A stretch of DNA of 7,720 nucleotides from Verrucomicrobiota bacterium (GTDB lineage: Bacteria; Verrucomicrobiota; Verrucomicrobiia; Limisphaerales; AV2), in assembly GCA_003219675.1 (NCBI GenBank), contig QHPW01000401.1:1-7720 (forward strand), given 5' to 3'. The position numbers were made by a program, and so were the translations under genes. Below the pieces are notes generated by a model. The model saw only the letters and a program-made list of their open reading frames with translations. It was not told the DNA's origin and made no database searches. Below, piece after piece: positions 6,060-7,720 of the stretch (its first letter is position 1; every line of letters starts with the position of its first letter).

Positions 6060-6551
6060 ATGGCGGCTCCAGAGCAAAAGCGACTTTTCATCAGTGACCT
6101 GGTTTCGCTCGCCACAATCGAACTCCGCTTGCGCGGGCGACAGCGTGACGAGGTGCTCAACGAACTCGTCGCAAGAATTCCCGAAATCGCGGACCGATCC
6201 GAAGCCAGGCAAACCTTGCTTCGCGCGTTGCAGGAACGCGAGCAACTTCACAGCACGGGCATCGGCGATGGCGTCGCCCTGCCCCACGCGCGCAATGCGC
6301 TGGTCGGCCTGGTTGAAAGGCCGGTGATCGTCTTTGGCCGCCACGATCAGGGAATCGCTTACGGCGCGATCGATGCCCAGCCGGCCAAACTGTTTTTCCT
6401 GCTGGTCACCACGACCGTCACACAGCATCTCCAGATCCTCGCGCGCATCAGCCGCCTCGTCCGCGATCCAAAACTGCGCCAAAATCTCACCACCGCCGAT
6501 AAACCCGAAAAAGTCCTGGCGCTGATTCGGGAGGCGGAAGCGAGGATGTGA
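6060..6551 (+). CDS. ptsN: PTS EIIA type-2 (PtsN/EIIA-Ntr-like) protein
   Basis: A 163-residue single-domain protein, close to the usual 150-160 of EIIA-Ntr. It fits PTS_EIIA_2: an N-terminal ISDLVSLATIELRLRGRQRDEVLNEL segment, the phosphorylation site in GIGDGVALPHARN with His76, AIDAQPAKLFFLLVTT (104-119), and HLQILARISRLVRD (123-136) with the second conserved His123. In the family, His76 takes phosphate from the NPr/HPr-type carrier, and the protein acts mainly in regulation of nitrogen, potassium and stress responses rather than sugar uptake. No PTS transporter, EI or HPr gene is nearby, so regulation is the better guess; the exact target is unknown. ATG 6060 fits the family N-terminus. 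There is no clear Shine-Dalgarno, and the decayed palindrome ends just upstream. Confidence 0.88.
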   Translation: MAAPEQKRLFISDLVSLATIELRLRGRQRDEVLNELVARIPEIADRSEARQTLLRALQEREQLHSTGIGDGVALPHARNALVGLVERPVIVFGRHDQGIAYGAIDAQPAKLFFLLVTTTVTQHLQILARISRLVRDPKLRQNLTTADKPEKVLALIREAEARM

Positions 6552-6602
6552 TGCGTAGATGGCGGGCGGTATCTCAGTTTTTTTGCGGGGCGCACCCTGT
6601 TG

Positions 6603-6670
6603 TAGTGGCACGGGCGTCCCGCCCGTTCGCTCCCAGTCAGAAACGCACGGGCGGGACGCCCGTGCCACTA
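6603..6670. repeat. Palindromic intergenic element, family C
   Basis: Perfect inverted repeat with 24-nt arms (6603-6626 and 6647-6670; arm core GGCACGGGCGTCCCGCCCGT) and a 20-nt loop. It sits in the 178-bp gap between the convergent ptsN and trmL genes. The hairpin could block read-through from both sides, but no U-tract adjoins either arm. It is unrelated in sequence to families A and B. GC-rich palindromes of this sequence are recalled as common in Verrucomicrobiota; not checked. Confidence 0.85.
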
Positions 6671-6729
6671 ACCTTGCAAGACACTGCGGCGCGCGCGATG
6701 GAGCCTGTGCTCATCGCCCGGTGTCCGAT

Positions 6730-7203
6730 TCACGTTTCACGCAACTCCCCGCAAAAGCCCTGCTGCCGCAGCGCCTCAAACAACACCAGCGCCGCGCAGT
6801 TGGACAGGTTCAACGAACGCGACAGCTCGTTGAACATCGGGATGCGCAACCACCGCTCACGATTTTGTTCCAGCAATTTCTTCGGCAACCCCGCCGTTTC
6901 CCGGCCAAACACGAGATAATCATCCGGCGCAAAGCGGACTTCGGTGTAGAGCTTCGGCCCGCTGGATTCGATGAACCAAAGCCGGGCGCCGGCCGGCGGT
7001 TGCTTTTGAAACGCCGTCCAATCTGGCCAACGATGCCATTCGAGATGCTGCCAGTAATCCATCCCCGCGCGCTTGAGTTGTCGGTCGTCGAGTTTGAAGC
7101 CGAGCGGCTCGATCAGGTGCAACGTCGTCCGCGTCGCCGCGCACAGCCGCGCCACGTTGCCCGTGTTCGGCGGAATTTCCGGTTCAACCAGGACGAGGTG
7201 CAT
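6730..7203 (-). CDS. trmL: tRNA (cytidine(34)-2'-O)-methyltransferase TrmL
   Basis: A 157-residue SPOUT methyltransferase matching the TrmL/YibK length. All three family motifs are visible: EPEIPPNTGNVARLC (motif 1, residues 7-21), FGRETAGLP (motif 2, 99-107) and RIPMF...RSLNLSNCAAL (motif 3, 120-139). The last two form the trefoil knot that binds S-adenosylmethionine. The family 2'-O-methylates the wobble base of some tRNA-Leu species in the cytoplasm, acting as a homodimer. The ATG at 7203 comes one nucleotide after the truA stop (TGAAATG). The upstream sequence is a TCTGAAA heptamer array with no Shine-Dalgarno, so translation probably depends on coupling to truA. It converges with ptsN. 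Confidence 0.93.
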   Translation of the reverse strand: MHLVLVEPEIPPNTGNVARLCAATRTTLHLIEPLGFKLDDRQLKRAGMDYWQHLEWHRWPDWTAFQKQPPAGARLWFIESSGPKLYTEVRFAPDDYLVFGRETAGLPKKLLEQNRERWLRIPMFNELSRSLNLSNCAALVLFEALRQQGFCGELRET

Positions 7204-7240
7204 TTCAGATTTCAGATTTCAGATTTCGGATTTCAGATTT
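7203..7240. repeat. Heptamer tandem repeat (TTTCAGA)n
   Basis: Five head-to-tail 7-nt units fill 7203-7237, four TTTCAGA and one TTTCGGA (7224-7230), followed by a partial TTT to 7240. On the coding strand the unit is TCTGAAA. The array encodes the last 11 residues of TruA and its stop, and touches the trmL start codon. It has the look of a short simple-repeat spacer common in this kind of genome; that comparison is from memory. Confidence 0.9.
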
Positions 7241-7720
7241 GTAGAAAACTTTCCACAATACCAACCCATGCGCCGGCGCGGTCATGCCCGCCGCGCGTCG
7301 GTCCTTGCGGCCGAGCATCCGTTTGATTTCCGCCGCGGCGAACTTCCCCTGCCCCACCTGCACCAGCGTTCCCACCATGCCACGGCACATTTTGTAGAGA
7401 AAACCGTCGCCTTCGATGATGAACGTTACCAGCGGCCCACGCCGCTGGATGTCGCAACGCGTCACCGTGCGCACCGTGGATTCCATTGCATACTTCCGCG
7501 TCCCGGCAAACGATTTGAAATCGTGTTTGCCCGGAAACAGTTTCGCCGCCGAACGCATGGCCGAGAGGTCGAGCGGCAGCGGCGCGTGCCAGGCCCGGCG
7601 CCGCAGCAGCGGATTCATCGCTTTCTGGTTCCAGACAAAGTAGCGGTATTGCTTGCCGGTCGCGTCGAAACGAGCATGAAAGTCCGCGCGACAACGAGTC
7701 GCCGACATCACACGAATGTC
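7205..7720 (-). CDS. truA: tRNA pseudouridine(38-40) synthase TruA, N-terminus outside window
   Basis: The frame is open to the right edge, so about 80-100 N-terminal residues are missing, including the catalytic Asp of GRTDxGVH. The visible 171 residues match the C-terminal TruA domain: DFHARFDATGKQYRYFVWN (13-31) with the conserved active-site tyrosine region, KHDFKSFAG (65-73), and GDGFLYKMCRGMVGTLVQVG (105-124), followed by APAHGLVLWKVFY (148-160), where the family normally ends. A GTG at 7711 is internal (DIRVMSA precedes it) and is not the true start. TruA makes pseudouridine at positions 38-40 of tRNA anticodon arms. After residue 160 the protein continues as KSEIRNLKSEI, encoded by the heptamer array. 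trmL follows after one base. Confidence 0.92.
   Translation of the reverse strand, partial: DIRVMSATRCRADFHARFDATGKQYRYFVWNQKAMNPLLRRRAWHAPLPLDLSAMRSAAKLFPGKHDFKSFAGTRKYAMESTVRTVTRCDIQRRGPLVTFIIEGDGFLYKMCRGMVGTLVQVGQGKFAAAEIKRMLGRKDRRAAGMTAPAHGLVLWKVFYKSEIRNLKSEI

Noticed and set aside
5949..6668. A 239-residue minus-strand open frame opposite ptsN
   Set aside because: It is antisense to a well-supported EIIA domain and its two ends are made of the palindromes A and C.
7203..7240. CRISPR-like array
   Set aside because: The units are 7 nt, directly adjacent and without spacers; it is a simple tandem repeat.
6559..7326. A 255-residue plus-strand open frame opposite trmL and truA
   Set aside because: It is antisense to trmL, which has all three family motifs, and it begins in palindrome C and crosses the heptamer repeat.

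Overview
The window looks like part of a chromosome of a Verrucomicrobiota bacterium, most likely a Pedosphaera/Limisphaerales relative, possibly from a metagenome assembly. This is inferred from three things: a secreted protein with repeats of the type '..AGPFADESG....RFFRLR', a transmembrane Ser/Thr kinase fused to a very long WD40 array next to an ECF-type sigma factor, and long palindromes plus a heptamer repeat between genes. No ribosomal or other strict marker gene is present, so the lineage call is moderate.

Layout. Positions 1-1162 (minus strand) hold the N-terminal part of an exported repeat protein that runs off the left edge. A 290-bp divergent region separates it from an ECF-like sigma factor (1453-2121, plus). 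After a 267-bp gap carrying a perfect 28-bp-arm palindrome comes a Ser/Thr kinase-TM-WD40 gene. It reads 2389 to about 4510 in one frame and about 4508 to 5734 in another. A collapsed WD40 repeat lies at the break, so the gene now reads as two ORFs (2389-4734 and about 4535-5734). A 325-bp spacer with two more palindromes follows, then a PtsN-like EIIA protein (6060-6551, plus). A third palindrome family sits between the convergent genes. On the minus strand truA (7205-7720, N-terminus outside the window) is followed after one base by trmL (6730-7203). A TTTCAGA heptamer array forms both the end of truA and the junction.

How the genes may work together. The sigma factor and the kinase are co-directional and fit the known ECF sigma/Ser-Thr kinase type of pairing. 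The WD40 array would lie outside the membrane and the kinase inside. truA and trmL are both tRNA modification genes and look translationally coupled. ptsN has no other PTS gene nearby.

The most notable observations are: (i) the relic repeat is 67 nt instead of 126 nt, so one net 59-nt deletion explains both the short repeat and the frameshift; (ii) there are 15 intact WD40 repeats, all exactly 42 residues with no gaps; (iii) three unrelated palindrome families occupy the intergenic spaces, and one family has its loop inverted between copies although the left flank keeps its orientation; (iv) a heptamer array has been absorbed into the end of truA.
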